From positions 1-64,000 of the forward strand of contig CAMPNN010000002.1 of NCBI GenBank assembly GCA_946891915.1: DNA of 64,000 nt, written 5' to 3'. The stretch comes from an uncultured Bifidobacteriaceae bacterium. GTDB taxonomy: Bacteria > Actinomycetota > Actinomycetes > Actinomycetales > Bifidobacteriaceae. The notes under the pieces were generated by a model. The model did not search any database, was not told where the DNA came from, and saw only the letters and a list, made by a program, of their open reading frames with translations. Positions within the stretch are counted from its first letter, which is position 1. Every line of letters begins with the position of its first letter. Positions 54,677 through 63,599 of this stretch are shown here, in pieces. The translations under genes and the position numbers were made by a program.

Positions 54677-54723
54677 GTTATCGTGGCAGAAATCGCAAAT
54701 CTAGCAAAAACTGCCACGATAAC
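54677..54723. repeat. 47-bp palindromic repeat, copy 5
   Basis: GTTATCGTGGCAG ... CTGCCACGATAAC, perfect arms, between the AAA ATPase start and the end of kinase 2. An AT-rich stretch with ATTATAAT-type repeats lies at 54598-54660. Confidence 0.93.
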
Positions 54724-54740
54724 GCATGATTTGAGCGCTG

Positions 54741-55973
54741 CTAGTTTAGCGGAATAACAACATTAACCAGCCAAGTGTCGTCATCTTTTTGAGCGCTTAA
54801 AGATCCACCTAAACGTTCCACAGATTTTTTGTGGAACAGTAGCCCTTTGCCAAAAACAAGTCTTTCACCAAACTTATTTAACGTCGAAATCGAATTCATG
54901 CACATTATTCTGCATTCGCGCTCATCAACCGTAACATTCATAGAAAAGTCAACGCTAGTATTGCAATGCTTACGAATATTAGTAAGCAGCTCATTGCACA
55001 TGCTAATCGCACACTGAGCCTTTTCAGTACTAACAGTTGCAGATGCAGTAAAATCACCACTCCCCGAACTTTTATCAACCACTGTTAGAGAGCCATAGTA
55101 CCCAAGCTGCTCGCAAATCTGCTGTTCAGCTTGTAAGCGCGCACGAATATTGCATAAGAAATCAGTCAAATTCATGCGATCATTGCTATTAGAACCATAA
55201 ACAAACTGCGTGCTAGCAATACTAGCAATATTCGAATCTAAAGAATCATCATACTTATGCTCAGCTTGCTCAAGCAGATTAATAACAAGTCGCGTTTTAG
55301 AAAGCGCGTTACGCGAATGTTCAATAATCTGCTCTAACGATTCTGTTGTATGCTCACTGTTCTCAGCATATAAAGCATCCGTTGCAAGTAGAGTAATATC
55401 CGTAATCTCATTATTCACATCGTCATGCAATTGCAACGCAACCGACGCAATATAAGACTGGAAATTGCTTCGTACAATATCCATTTTTGCACGATTATTT
55501 TCCTCCAACATGTTCAAATACTTGCGCAAAGCGTAACCGCAAATCATGGAAATAAGAATAAAACAAGGGAAAGTAAGCGGAATATACTCTAATTTTGCAA
55601 AGTACATAATATTCAGCGAAACTATGTACGCACAAAGCAAATACTTCCACGAATCGTAAAAGCCTGCAACAAACATGCTAGCAATCAGCGCAAAAAGCAC
55701 GCAAGTTGCATTTACGCCTGGTACTGCTAACGTTACGCAATACAAAATCGGAGTTACGAGTGATATTTGACGCGGAAAAGCAATCAAAAGAAATATTGCA
55801 AACATCCAAACGTATTGGCACACAGATTGCTGCGTGTTATGCCACAACCCAGCTGTATTGCACGATTGCACATCCATTGACACTACAAGAATCGCCAATA
55901 TTATGAATAAAGTTCGCTGAATTTTCCAGCTTTTAACCAACTCAATAACGCGCGAAAATGTTTTCATTAACAT
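54741..55973 (-). CDS. Sensor histidine kinase (pair 2)
   Basis: 410 residues with the same build as kinase 1: about five to six helices (1-150), linker, phosphoacceptor His183 in LQLHDDVNNEITD, N-box CNELLTNIRKHCN and G-box FGKGLLFHKKSVERLGG. The start (ATG 55973) overlaps the regulator stop; a second ATG at 55967 forms a TAATG overlap and is also possible. Sequence similarity to kinase 1 in the catalytic part indicates an old duplication. Confidence 0.92.
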   Translation of the reverse strand: MLMKTFSRVIELVKSWKIQRTLFIILAILVVSMDVQSCNTAGLWHNTQQSVCQYVWMFAIFLLIAFPRQISLVTPILYCVTLAVPGVNATCVLFALIASMFVAGFYDSWKYLLCAYIVSLNIMYFAKLEYIPLTFPCFILISMICGYALRKYLNMLEENNRAKMDIVRSNFQSYIASVALQLHDDVNNEITDITLLATDALYAENSEHTTESLEQIIEHSRNALSKTRLVINLLEQAEHKYDDSLDSNIASIASTQFVYGSNSNDRMNLTDFLCNIRARLQAEQQICEQLGYYGSLTVVDKSSGSGDFTASATVSTEKAQCAISMCNELLTNIRKHCNTSVDFSMNVTVDERECRIMCMNSISTLNKFGERLVFGKGLLFHKKSVERLGGSLSAQKDDDTWLVNVVIPLN

Positions 55974-56707
55974 GCGCTATCCGTTTCTTGCAAAATATTC
56001 GGATGATTCTGCGGCAAATCATTAAAATATTGCAGATTGCTAGCCTGCTCACGATTTTGCATTGCAGCAAATGCGGATATTGCTTGCACACGATTAGAAA
56101 CATGCAATTTTTTGTAAATCCTATGAATATGCGTGTTTACAGTGTTTGGCATAAGACCAAGTTGAGCCGCAATCTGATTCGTCGTGTAACCTTTAGCGAG
56201 CAACTCTATGATTTTTAGTTCTTGCGGCGGCAAAACGCTGCGCGACCTTGATTTAGAAAGCCTAATAAAAGATTCTTGCGGAGTAACAAAATCGTAAGCA
56301 ACATCCTTAACGCAACGGCAGCCATACACGTTCTGATTATCGCAATATTGCAAAGCTTCTGCTAGTCCTTTGAAATTGTCTTTAGCAACCATAGCTTGCC
56401 CACCAACTTGCGCAACCATCGAAGCGTAAGATTTGCAATCGTAAGAGGTCATGCCAATTAAAACAATATTATTGTTTTGCTCACGAATTGCGCGTATTAC
56501 TTCCACTCCAGACATGTCTTTCATTGACATATCTATCAAAATATAATCCGGAGTTGTTTTTGTTACGAGGCAATATTTCAAAGCTTGAACGCCTGATTTT
56601 ACGCACCATTTGCACACGTACTCGCTTGGCAAAAGCTTACTGAGCACGTTTCGCATAACCGCTAAAACTAGTGGGTCATTATCTACTATTGCATACGTTT
56701 TTGGCAT
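55967..56707 (-). CDS. NarL/LuxR-type response regulator (pair 2)
   Basis: 246 residues: receiver with Asp59 (ILIDMSMKDMSGVEVIRAIRE) and Lys in VAKDN, LuxR helix-turn-helix (LPPQELKIIELLAKGYTTNQIAAQLGLMPNTVNTHIHRIYKKL) and about 25 extra C-terminal residues. Paralogue of the regulator at 50987-51640; the two pairs face each other in opposite orientation across the AAA ATPase gene. Ribosome-binding site weak (AAGAAAG). Confidence 0.94.
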   Translation of the reverse strand: MPKTYAIVDNDPLVLAVMRNVLSKLLPSEYVCKWCVKSGVQALKYCLVTKTTPDYILIDMSMKDMSGVEVIRAIREQNNNIVLIGMTSYDCKSYASMVAQVGGQAMVAKDNFKGLAEALQYCDNQNVYGCRCVKDVAYDFVTPQESFIRLSKSRSRSVLPPQELKIIELLAKGYTTNQIAAQLGLMPNTVNTHIHRIYKKLHVSNRVQAISAFAAMQNREQASNLQYFNDLPQNHPNILQETDSAC

Positions 56708-56901
56708 AATGGCTTTCTTGCAATCACACGCTACTTTTCTTATATTCTACTTTATAAACGCGCGCAAAGTAGGGCAAATTGTGTAGTAAAAAATGATTAC
56801 AAGTACTGCGCGTAAATCATATGTGCTTATAATAAGTAACAATATGTGACTTTTAGTTGCGTTTGAAAATGCAGTTTCAATAATGATTGCAGCAGGATTA
56901 T

Positions 56902-57405
56902 ATGACAAAACGATTAGTAGTATTGCACTCCGCAGAAGTAGCTGCGATGGCGCTTGCCTCAACAGCTGCTTTTATGCGTAGCTTTGGCTTTTTCGTTTTA
57001 TGGCTTGTTCTAGGACTTCTTTCCGTTGCATTGTATTCTTATGCATATTTTTTCTTGCGCAAAAGCGTTATTAAAGAAAAAAATGCGTATATCGAAAATA
57101 ATATATCTAAGATTGACGGCGCGGGTGATAACAGCATAAGTAGTGATGTTGAGAATATAGAGAACAGCAAAGATTACATAATTACTCTTGAGCAAAAACG
57201 CAAAAAAGTCGAATCACAAAATAAGCAAATACTCAACAATTATCTAAATAATTTAACAAATATTATTTCATGCTTTATTTGTGGGCTTATTCACGTTCCT
57301 TGGATTTATTACTACGGAATTGCAAACGGCGTTTTAACATTGGTGATTCTGTGGCGAGTAATAAAGCGCCCACAAGGTCACCCTATTGACGAAAGCGATC
57401 TTTAA
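56902..57405 (+). CDS. Small membrane protein of unknown function
   Basis: 167 residues from ATG 56902 (AGGA upstream; a TTG five codons earlier is in frame). Two hydrophobic segments at the N-terminus (about 10-55), a polar, coiled middle (KVESQNKQILNNYLNNL) and two hydrophobic segments near the end, then RVIKRPQGHP. Not recognised. Divergent from the pair 2 regulator. Confidence 0.7.
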   Translation: MTKRLVVLHSAEVAAMALASTAAFMRSFGFFVLWLVLGLLSVALYSYAYFFLRKSVIKEKNAYIENNISKIDGAGDNSISSDVENIENSKDYIITLEQKRKKVESQNKQILNNYLNNLTNIISCFICGLIHVPWIYYYGIANGVLTLVILWRVIKRPQGHPIDESDL

Positions 57406-57431
57406 AGATTTAAGACTTTAAGGATTTAAGC

Positions 57432-57779
57432 TTATTGTTGATCTTCCATAGAGAGATTTAATCCTTTTGCAGCATTGCGAAAATATTCTATTTGATTGCC
57501 ATAACCGTCTGCAATAATAGCATCCTCTTTTACAACAAAAGAGCCATTTTCTAGCACAATATATTTTGTAAAGAATTCTTCTAATTGCTTAGCTAATTCA
57601 TCAATTTCATCTTGTGAAAGCTCTTCGCTACTATTTTCCGCAAGTTTATCTTCCTGCTTTTGAATTTGATTAATTCTATTTTCGCAAACTTTTCCTATTT
57701 TGTTTACGTTATCTTCTGGCTGCCAAGAGTTTATACCAAAATCACTCATGCTTGCACTACCCATATTTGCGCTGTTCAT
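57432..57779 (-). CDS. Small acidic protein of unknown function
   Basis: 115 residues, soluble, Glu/Gln-rich and helical (NQIQKQEDKLAENSSEELSQDEIDELAKQLEEFFTKYI), with a C-terminal part that may form strands. AAGGAGAT precedes the ATG. It is convergent with the membrane protein gene 27 bases away. No family recognised. The spacer upstream (57780-58018) carries a duplicated TGCAACTTATTTG. Confidence 0.72.
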   Translation of the reverse strand: MNSANMGSASMSDFGINSWQPEDNVNKIGKVCENRINQIQKQEDKLAENSSEELSQDEIDELAKQLEEFFTKYIVLENGSFVVKEDAIIADGYGNQIEYFRNAAKGLNLSMEDQQ

Positions 57780-58018
57780 GTTTGCATCTCCTTGTATCTG
57801 TAACGTATTTGCAACTTATTTGTGCAACTTATTTGTGCGTTGCTTTAAGTCTAATTACAAACATTTTCCGCGCAATCTTGAGTACTAAGTTCTGAGTACA
57901 TCGTATTGCTCGAAGACTTGCGGCATTTATACTAGAAATACATACGAACGATAGGAAGCGCACGTGAATTAGCTACAATGCTAACGAACAAAACAGCAAA
58001 TTAGAAAGAAGGCAACTC

Positions 58019-58255
58019 ATGAGCAAGGACTCTATAAAAGTTATTAAAAAAACGCTTATTTGGATTCTTAAGTGGGCATTATTTACAGCAATTGAGTTCC
58101 TTCTTTTGTACGTTGCGGTTATATCTTGGAATCATGATTTTGCACAATTCATGCACGAATACAGTAATGCGATTATTCCATTTATGGCAGCAAACGGAGC
58201 CACGACAGCAACGATGATTCGTAACGAAGGCACTATCTTCGAAGTCAAAGATTAA
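58019..58255 (+). CDS. 78-residue membrane protein
   Basis: One strong transmembrane helix (TLIWILKWALFTAIEFLLLYVAVI, as residues 12-35) preceded by a basic end and followed by a 40-residue tail with FMAANGATTATMIRNEG. GAAAGAAGG at good spacing before the ATG supports it as real. No family recognised. Confidence 0.72.
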   Translation: MSKDSIKVIKKTLIWILKWALFTAIEFLLLYVAVISWNHDFAQFMHEYSNAIIPFMAANGATTATMIRNEGTIFEVKD

Positions 58256-58413
58256 GGTGATTGTAGTACCAAAATTGTTATAATCAGCTCGATATGAGTC
58301 ATGATTATTAAGTAAATCAAAATGAAAATCATCAAGTTGCTTATTTTGCTTACTATTACGAGCATCAATAACTATCATTCCATTAATTAGATTATGTAAA
58401 TATTTATGAGCTA

Positions 58414-58441
58414 TTGTATTTAATATAAATACGAGTATACT
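58414..58441 (+). promoter_or_regulatory. Promoter and palindromic operator of the surface protein gene
   Basis: TTGTAT (58414-58419) and TATACT (58436-58441) with a 16-base spacer. A perfect 17-bp palindrome GTATTTAATATAAATAC (58416-58432) covers the spacer, an ideal place for a repressor. Start of transcription expected near 58448, 80 bases before the ATG. Confidence 0.6.
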
Positions 58442-58528
58442 TGTACCTTCTACGGGTATAGTGTAGAAACTGTATTAATACGATGCATTAACTAATAACA
58501 AACTTCAGCAGACAATATGGAGATAGCA

Positions 58529-61500
58529 ATGAGAAGAAATAATAAATATAACGGCATGCGCATACTTACTACTTCAACTATCATTGCAGCAATGTCACTA
58601 CTGTCTGTATGCCCAATGAGTGCATCAGCTATTACCCCCCCCCCATCAACAGCAGTAACACTAACTAATCCAGCTCCGAAAATACAACTTGTTGTAGATG
58701 GCACAAAAGGATCAGACGCAAACGATGGGTCTGAAAGCAAGCCATTAAAAACTATTCAAAAAGCTCTTGAAAAAGCCGCACAAAAACCTGCATATATTAC
58801 CATTAAGGGTAATTTTTCACTTAATGCACCTATAGAAATTCCACAAGACATTACACTTTCTATCGATAAATCCGGCGCCACAATAACAGGCTCAGATAAT
58901 GCCAACGACGGCATCACGCTGAAATCTGGTTCCACACTTCGCGGTGATGGCAAATTGGAAATGACTGCGTTTAAGGTAGCACTTACAGCAGAAAAAGGCT
59001 CTCTTATTACAGACGGCACATACAATTTCAAAGATAACGGAGTAGAAGACAGTAACGGAATCTACCTTGCTGGAACAGTAAAAGGTACAAGCAAAGATAA
59101 ATTAAAAATTACTGCTGACGACAAATGTGATACAGATTTTTATGCTGATGGTATTACTTTCGAAAACGCTACTATTAACGTTAAATCACAAATTCGCACA
59201 TGGTTTGATGCAAGAGATTTAACTTTGAAGAATTCTTCACTTACTGTAGCAGGCTTTGGAATGTCATACTACGTAAACAAATTAAACATGGATAATTCGG
59301 AGTTTGTGGTTAATAAAATTGGTTGGCGGCACTCAACCGGTTTAACAATTCAAGGCAACTCAACTGTTACCAATAATTCACGAATTGTTGTCAACGCAGG
59401 ATCTACTGCAGGCATTTCCGTTGGAATATCAAACGGAAAATTAACTGTTACCAACTCTACTCTTGAATTTAATAATAATGGCACTGGCGGCTTAAACGTA
59501 AATAGCGGAAAAGTAATTCTCACCGATTCTACAATCAAAGGTAATGGAAAAAATAGTGGAGCGCTTTTTGGAGCTCAAGAAAACGGCTCTATTGAACTTA
59601 GAGGAGACTGCTTAATAGATAGCCCGGCAAGTAAAAATGCAGATAGTGGAGCTGGAACAGGAAATAACTATGTTGTGACTGGAGGCTCACACATGGTTAC
59701 ATATGCTCCTGATTATCACAGCAACAAGGGAAGCACTGTTCCTGTAAACGGTGAAGAAAATGGTAATGAAAAGCTAAGCCTTTTTACTCTTTCCGATAGT
59801 TCTGTAAATGAGATAAAACCAATCAATAAAAATAAAAAGACATACATATACTCAGTTAAAAAAGCTTCTAAAGATAACGAAAAACACGTATGGGTTCCAG
59901 CAGCAAAAGTGACATTTGAACTCAATGATGCAAAGGCTGAGGAAGCTAAAGAAGCTATATTCTCTGACTTTTCAACTAAAGCAAAAGAATCCCTTGCTAT
60001 ACGCGGTTACGCATTAAACTTTGCAAAAACAGTGGCAGGAGGAAGTACTGAAGTACCAGCAAATCCAATTGCTCCTGGATATAAGTTCCTCGGGTGGTTC
60101 TGCAAAAACGCTCAGCATAGCGAGCAAAAATTTACTGAAAAAATGATAATTAAAAGCGACACAACAGTGTATGCAAAGTGGGAAAAAGATGCCTCATCTT
60201 ATGCTGTTCGCTACCATAATTGCGCTCAAGATGATGCAACATACCTTGTTAGTGAAACTAACCCAAAACGCACCAGCAAAGTTCTTTCATTCGATGAAGT
60301 TATTAAGAATAATGCAAAATTTGCCCGCGAAGGAATGGTCTTCAAAGGTTGGACCACAGAGAAAAACGGCAAAGGCAAGACTGTAAAAGCAGGTAGCAAT
60401 ATTGCTATAGAGAAGAATAAAAACTTAATTGACTTATATGCAAATTGGGAAGAAAAAGAATTTACAGTAAAATTCTCCGCAAACGGCGGAACTTTCTCCG
60501 ATAGCAGCATCTTTAAGACAAAACCAGACGTTTTTGACATTGAAAAAGATAAGCACGGCGGAGATGTTGCTGTTGTGAAGAAAACAGCAAAACTTAGTGA
60601 AAATAAGACGCTAAACAATCTTATTGAAAGCTTGGATAGCAGTGTCAATATAAATACACCTGGCATTAGCGGCAAAGCAAGTTCCGATTCAGACACAAAT
60701 TATACGAATCTTGCCACGCGCAAATATTATCATTTAATAAATGAGAAAAAAGAAAACTCATTCTTTGGTATAGTGTATAGCACAGATTACTACTACTGGT
60801 TCAAAGACAAGGATGGATTCCAAAAAGCTATTATTGATGACGATTTACCAGTGAACGATGATCTTACCTTCTACCTTAAGTGGGAGATTGATCCAAACGT
60901 TGAACACATACAGCAGGAGAATATTAGTCTTCCAGCAGATTTATTAACTGGTGAGAACACAGCAACTACAGCATACAAGGTTACACCAGGACAAACTATT
61001 GATTTCACCGGCACAATCGCAGCTTCAGTAGTAAAAGACCAAATGAAGGAGATAGAAAAGAAATTTACCAAAGTAAAAGCGACAGATTATAACAAAATTA
61101 CTCTCGACGATATGACATCTTCGTTCATGGCAACATTTACTATCCCAGACGGTTTAACGCTGCCTGAAAATATCACAAAAGATACACTTAAGCTCGATGG
61201 GTTCTCAGATACTTTTGCTATACAGGATGTGAAAGCTGAAGGCAAGACTGTAACAGTTACTATTAATTTGAAATCTGGTATTAAAACGTATGCGGAATTG
61301 CAGACAGCAGTACAAACAAATCTTGGCGACGCAATGAAAATCACTATTCCGGGAATAAAGATAAATCAAGATTTCTCCGGAAAAGCTACAATTGTTGGAA
61401 CGGTGACAGGCGACTTCCATGCAGCTGCAACATTTAATGGAACAACAAAATTATTTGACTTTACTTGGTGCGGCTCGCAAACAAGCGAAGGGAAAAACTC

Positions 61501-61891
61501 TGACGCAGCAGCAGGCGCTAATGATATTTCTCTCACAGTAGAATATAATCCTCCAACACCACCGACACCAGATCCTGAACCGGAACCGACACCTGAACCG
61601 GAACCGACACCAGATCCGGAGCCAACCCCAGATCCGGAGCCAACGCCTGTTCCGGAGCCGACACCTGTTCCAGAACCAACACCGTGGCCAAAGCATAAGC
61701 CGACACCAGAAAAAGCACCAAACCCTGCGCCACTGCCAAAAGAAAATCCAAATAATAAAATCGTAGAAAAGCGCAAAAACGAAAATAACCAACTTCCAAA
61801 AACAGGAAACGAAATATTACTGATTGCTTTTTCTGCAATTTTAACGTCTGGACTTGCTGTAGTAATCGCAAAATTAAAGCGCATAAAATAA
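58529..61891 (+). CDS. LPXTG surface protein with beta-helix and InlB-type repeats
   Basis: 1120-residue cell-wall-anchored protein. Signal peptide 1-34 (ending SASA), a right-handed beta-helix-like domain (about 48-390, many NGxL/TVTNST motifs, starting with the DGTKGSDANDGS.. pattern of pectate-lyase folds), InlB-type B-repeats (YKFLGWF, VFKGWTTEKNGKG, KFSANGGTF) around 490-640, further strand-rich domains, a Pro-Glu/Asp-Pro-Thr wall-spanning repeat (about 1010-1060) and the LPKTG sortase signal with hydrophobic helix and basic tail (1089-1120). GGAG precedes ATG 58529; a start four codons earlier is less likely. A C10 tract codes for the three prolines at 37-39. Probably an adhesin. Confidence 0.93.
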   Translation: MRRNNKYNGMRILTTSTIIAAMSLLSVCPMSASAITPPPSTAVTLTNPAPKIQLVVDGTKGSDANDGSESKPLKTIQKALEKAAQKPAYITIKGNFSLNAPIEIPQDITLSIDKSGATITGSDNANDGITLKSGSTLRGDGKLEMTAFKVALTAEKGSLITDGTYNFKDNGVEDSNGIYLAGTVKGTSKDKLKITADDKCDTDFYADGITFENATINVKSQIRTWFDARDLTLKNSSLTVAGFGMSYYVNKLNMDNSEFVVNKIGWRHSTGLTIQGNSTVTNNSRIVVNAGSTAGISVGISNGKLTVTNSTLEFNNNGTGGLNVNSGKVILTDSTIKGNGKNSGALFGAQENGSIELRGDCLIDSPASKNADSGAGTGNNYVVTGGSHMVTYAPDYHSNKGSTVPVNGEENGNEKLSLFTLSDSSVNEIKPINKNKKTYIYSVKKASKDNEKHVWVPAAKVTFELNDAKAEEAKEAIFSDFSTKAKESLAIRGYALNFAKTVAGGSTEVPANPIAPGYKFLGWFCKNAQHSEQKFTEKMIIKSDTTVYAKWEKDASSYAVRYHNCAQDDATYLVSETNPKRTSKVLSFDEVIKNNAKFAREGMVFKGWTTEKNGKGKTVKAGSNIAIEKNKNLIDLYANWEEKEFTVKFSANGGTFSDSSIFKTKPDVFDIEKDKHGGDVAVVKKTAKLSENKTLNNLIESLDSSVNINTPGISGKASSDSDTNYTNLATRKYYHLINEKKENSFFGIVYSTDYYYWFKDKDGFQKAIIDDDLPVNDDLTFYLKWEIDPNVEHIQQENISLPADLLTGENTATTAYKVTPGQTIDFTGTIAASVVKDQMKEIEKKFTKVKATDYNKITLDDMTSSFMATFTIPDGLTLPENITKDTLKLDGFSDTFAIQDVKAEGKTVTVTINLKSGIKTYAELQTAVQTNLGDAMKITIPGIKINQDFSGKATIVGTVTGDFHAAATFNGTTKLFDFTWCGSQTSEGKNSDAAAGANDISLTVEYNPPTPPTPDPEPEPTPEPEPTPDPEPTPDPEPTPVPEPTPVPEPTPWPKHKPTPEKAPNPAPLPKENPNNKIVEKRKNENNQLPKTGNEILLIAFSAILTSGLAVVIAKLKRIK
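58635..58644 (+). repeat. C10 homopolymer tract inside the surface protein gene
   Basis: Ten C residues lie 106 bases after the start codon, just behind the signal peptide. In this sequence the frame is open. Loss of one C leads to a TAA stop within about six codons and gain of one C to a TAA within about nine codons, so slippage would switch the protein on and off. Confidence 0.92.
61554..61690 (+). repeat. Pro-Glu-Pro-Thr coding repeat
   Basis: Imperfect 12- to 18-base units (CCGGAACCGACACCT type) encode the wall-spanning repeat of the surface protein. Confidence 0.85.
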
Positions 61892-61925
61892 ATAAACAAT
61901 AATTTCACAAGCAAAAATAAACAAT

Positions 61926-61968
61926 AATAGGGGCTAGTACTGAAGCAACTGCAGTACTAGCCCCTATT
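61926..61968. terminator. Terminator between the surface protein and FMN-binding genes
   Basis: AATAGGGGCTAGTACTG and CAGTACTAGCCCCTATT form a perfect 17-bp stem, active in either direction between the convergent genes. Confidence 0.92.
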
Positions 61969-62030
61969 AATTACACACGAATATTCAACAATATAATCAC
62001 GGTTATATTAATAAAGTAAGTTGGTTAAGA

Positions 62031-62633
62031 TTATTGCGCGGATTGAATTGAGGATTCTTGGCGAGCAACGTCAAGCGCTTTGTTGAAGGCATCACTAGTC
62101 CAACTTGCTCCAGCAACAACCGAAATATGCAGATCTTTCAACGGCTTTCCAACGACTTTGCCGGGTATAGCCTTTGAGAATGCATCCATATGGCCTCTTG
62201 AAATCGGCGTAAACGGATGAGGCGTGATTTCGACGCCACTAACATTGCCATTCGAAACGCTTAGCTTAACATCAATACTATCTTCTGCAACCGGGCCATA
62301 CGTAGCTTTGATTTTGTAGTCGCCATCTTTGTAATTGCCGGTGTCAGTTTTAGGCTGAGAATCTTGCGAATCTCTAGAATCCTCAATTTGCGCAGAAGAC
62401 TTAGATTGCTGAGCACCAGCATCGTACTTTCCAGAAGGATTACCATCATCATCCGCGCTCTGACCAGAATTACCAGCAAACTCATCGTTCATCGGCACAG
62501 CACTCGGCTCGCCGCAAGCAGAAAACATAGCGGACGACACAGCTACAATCGCAAGCGCAGCAACGGTTTTCGTAACTTTTTTGGATTTCAAATCGTCGCG
62601 TGAAACATCGTGAAACATATTATCTGAAACCAT
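62031..62633 (-). CDS. FMN-binding-domain lipoprotein
   Basis: 200 residues from ATG 62633. The signal region ends in a lipobox-like FSAC (Cys about 40), followed by a low-complexity linker and an FMN-binding domain (GNYKDGDYKIKATYGPVAEDSIDVKLSVSNGNVSGVEITPH.., ending VVAGASWTSDAFNKAL). The usual flavinylation motif S/T-G-A-T-x-T/S reads AGASWTS here, with Ser for the modified Thr, so covalent FMN attachment is uncertain. It lies downstream of the ABC exporter genes on the same strand. A frame extending to a TTG at 62675 is less likely as start. Confidence 0.82.
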   Translation of the reverse strand: MVSDNMFHDVSRDDLKSKKVTKTVAALAIVAVSSAMFSACGEPSAVPMNDEFAGNSGQSADDDGNPSGKYDAGAQQSKSSAQIEDSRDSQDSQPKTDTGNYKDGDYKIKATYGPVAEDSIDVKLSVSNGNVSGVEITPHPFTPISRGHMDAFSKAIPGKVVGKPLKDLHISVVAGASWTSDAFNKALDVARQESSIQSAQ

Positions 62634-62690
62634 AAAATCATCGCCTTCAAATCTTAAATTAAAAACTATACGCAACTAATCATCTAAAAA

Positions 62691-63536
62691 CTAATCATCT
62701 AAATTCGCTAATTTAGGCGACTTAGTAGGCTCATGGTCTTGTAAAGCTTCCACAACACTTTCATCAACGTGAGCACTCGTAAACGCAGGCTTGCCGCCAA
62801 TCGTCTCGTATGCTTTGCGCGCATCCTCATTATTCCAACGCTCACCAACAAGCACACCGTGATTAAGCATAATTTCGCGATCCGCGCATTGAGCTACCAA
62901 AGAATCGTGAGTTACAACAATAATCGTAGTGCCTTGATTGTGCAGCTGCTTAAACAAGTCGAGCACAATCTGCTCATTTTTTTCATCCAAATTACCAGTC
63001 GGCTCATCCGCAAGAAGCAACTTAGGGCAGTTAATAAGCGCACGAGCAACGCACACGCGCTGCTGCTCACCGCCCGAAAGCTGGCTTGGCAAATGGTGAG
63101 CGCGATCCTTCAAACCTACGCGATCCAAAGCGTCCATTGCTTGAGCTTCGTCAACAACCGAATGATAATATTGCGCAACCATCACATTTTCAACAGCTGT
63201 TAAATGCGGAACAAGATAAAACTTTTGAAAAACTAAGCCGATTACGTTTTTACGAACGTCAGCAAGCTGGCCTGCGTTCAAATCCTCAAGTTTGCGACCT
63301 TGCAAAGACACGGAACCCTTGGACGGCGAATCCATACAGCCAATAATGTTCATCAGCGTTGTTTTGCCAGAGCCACTGGAGCCAACAATAGACAGCCACT
63401 CGCCTTCTGGCACAGTAAGCGACAAATCGTCAACCGCGCGAAGAGAGCCGTAAATCTTGGAAATATGATCCAAAGTCAACAGCATTTTTGGCTTAGACTC
63501 CGCGCCTTCCAGCTTATTTTCTACATTCTCTGTCAT
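62691..63536 (-). CDS. ABC transporter ATPase (MacB/LolD type)
   Basis: 281 residues. Walker [12 protein letters not shown]-loop [19 protein letters not shown], signature [14 protein letters not shown], Walker [14 protein letters not shown]-loop VVTHDS. The C-terminal 60 residues are an unconserved extension. Upstream on the same strand is an FtsX-like permease and downstream an FMN-binding lipoprotein, an arrangement seen in exporter/electron-transfer or metal-uptake loci; the substrate is not known. Confidence 0.94.
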   Translation of the reverse strand: MTENVENKLEGAESKPKMLLTLDHISKIYGSLRAVDDLSLTVPEGEWLSIVGSSGSGKTTLMNIIGCMDSPSKGSVSLQGRKLEDLNAGQLADVRKNVIGLVFQKFYLVPHLTAVENVMVAQYYHSVVDEAQAMDALDRVGLKDRAHHLPSQLSGGEQQRVCVARALINCPKLLLADEPTGNLDEKNEQIVLDLFKQLHNQGTTIIVVTHDSLVAQCADREIMLNHGVLVGERWNNEDARKAYETIGGKPAFTSAHVDESVVEALQDHEPTKSPKLANLDD

Positions 63537-63599
63537 ATTAAATCCTTAACTCAAATCCTTAGCTCAAATCTTAAACAATCCATAAATTTACGCTTAAAA

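Noticed and set aside
45443-54723. CRISPR array suggested by repeated 47-bp units
   Set aside because: The copies are 1.5 to 3 kb apart with genes in between, and no cas genes are present.
58079-58378. Minus-strand open frame of 99 codons opposite the 78-residue membrane protein
   Set aside because: Most of it overlaps a better supported plus-strand gene with a good ribosome-binding site. Its first 41 codons look protein-like but lack a convincing start; at most a relic.
61366-61914. Minus-strand frames with Gly/Val/Ser or Trp/Arg repeats
   Set aside because: Mirror of the Pro-Glu-Pro-Thr repeat and LPXTG end of the surface protein gene.
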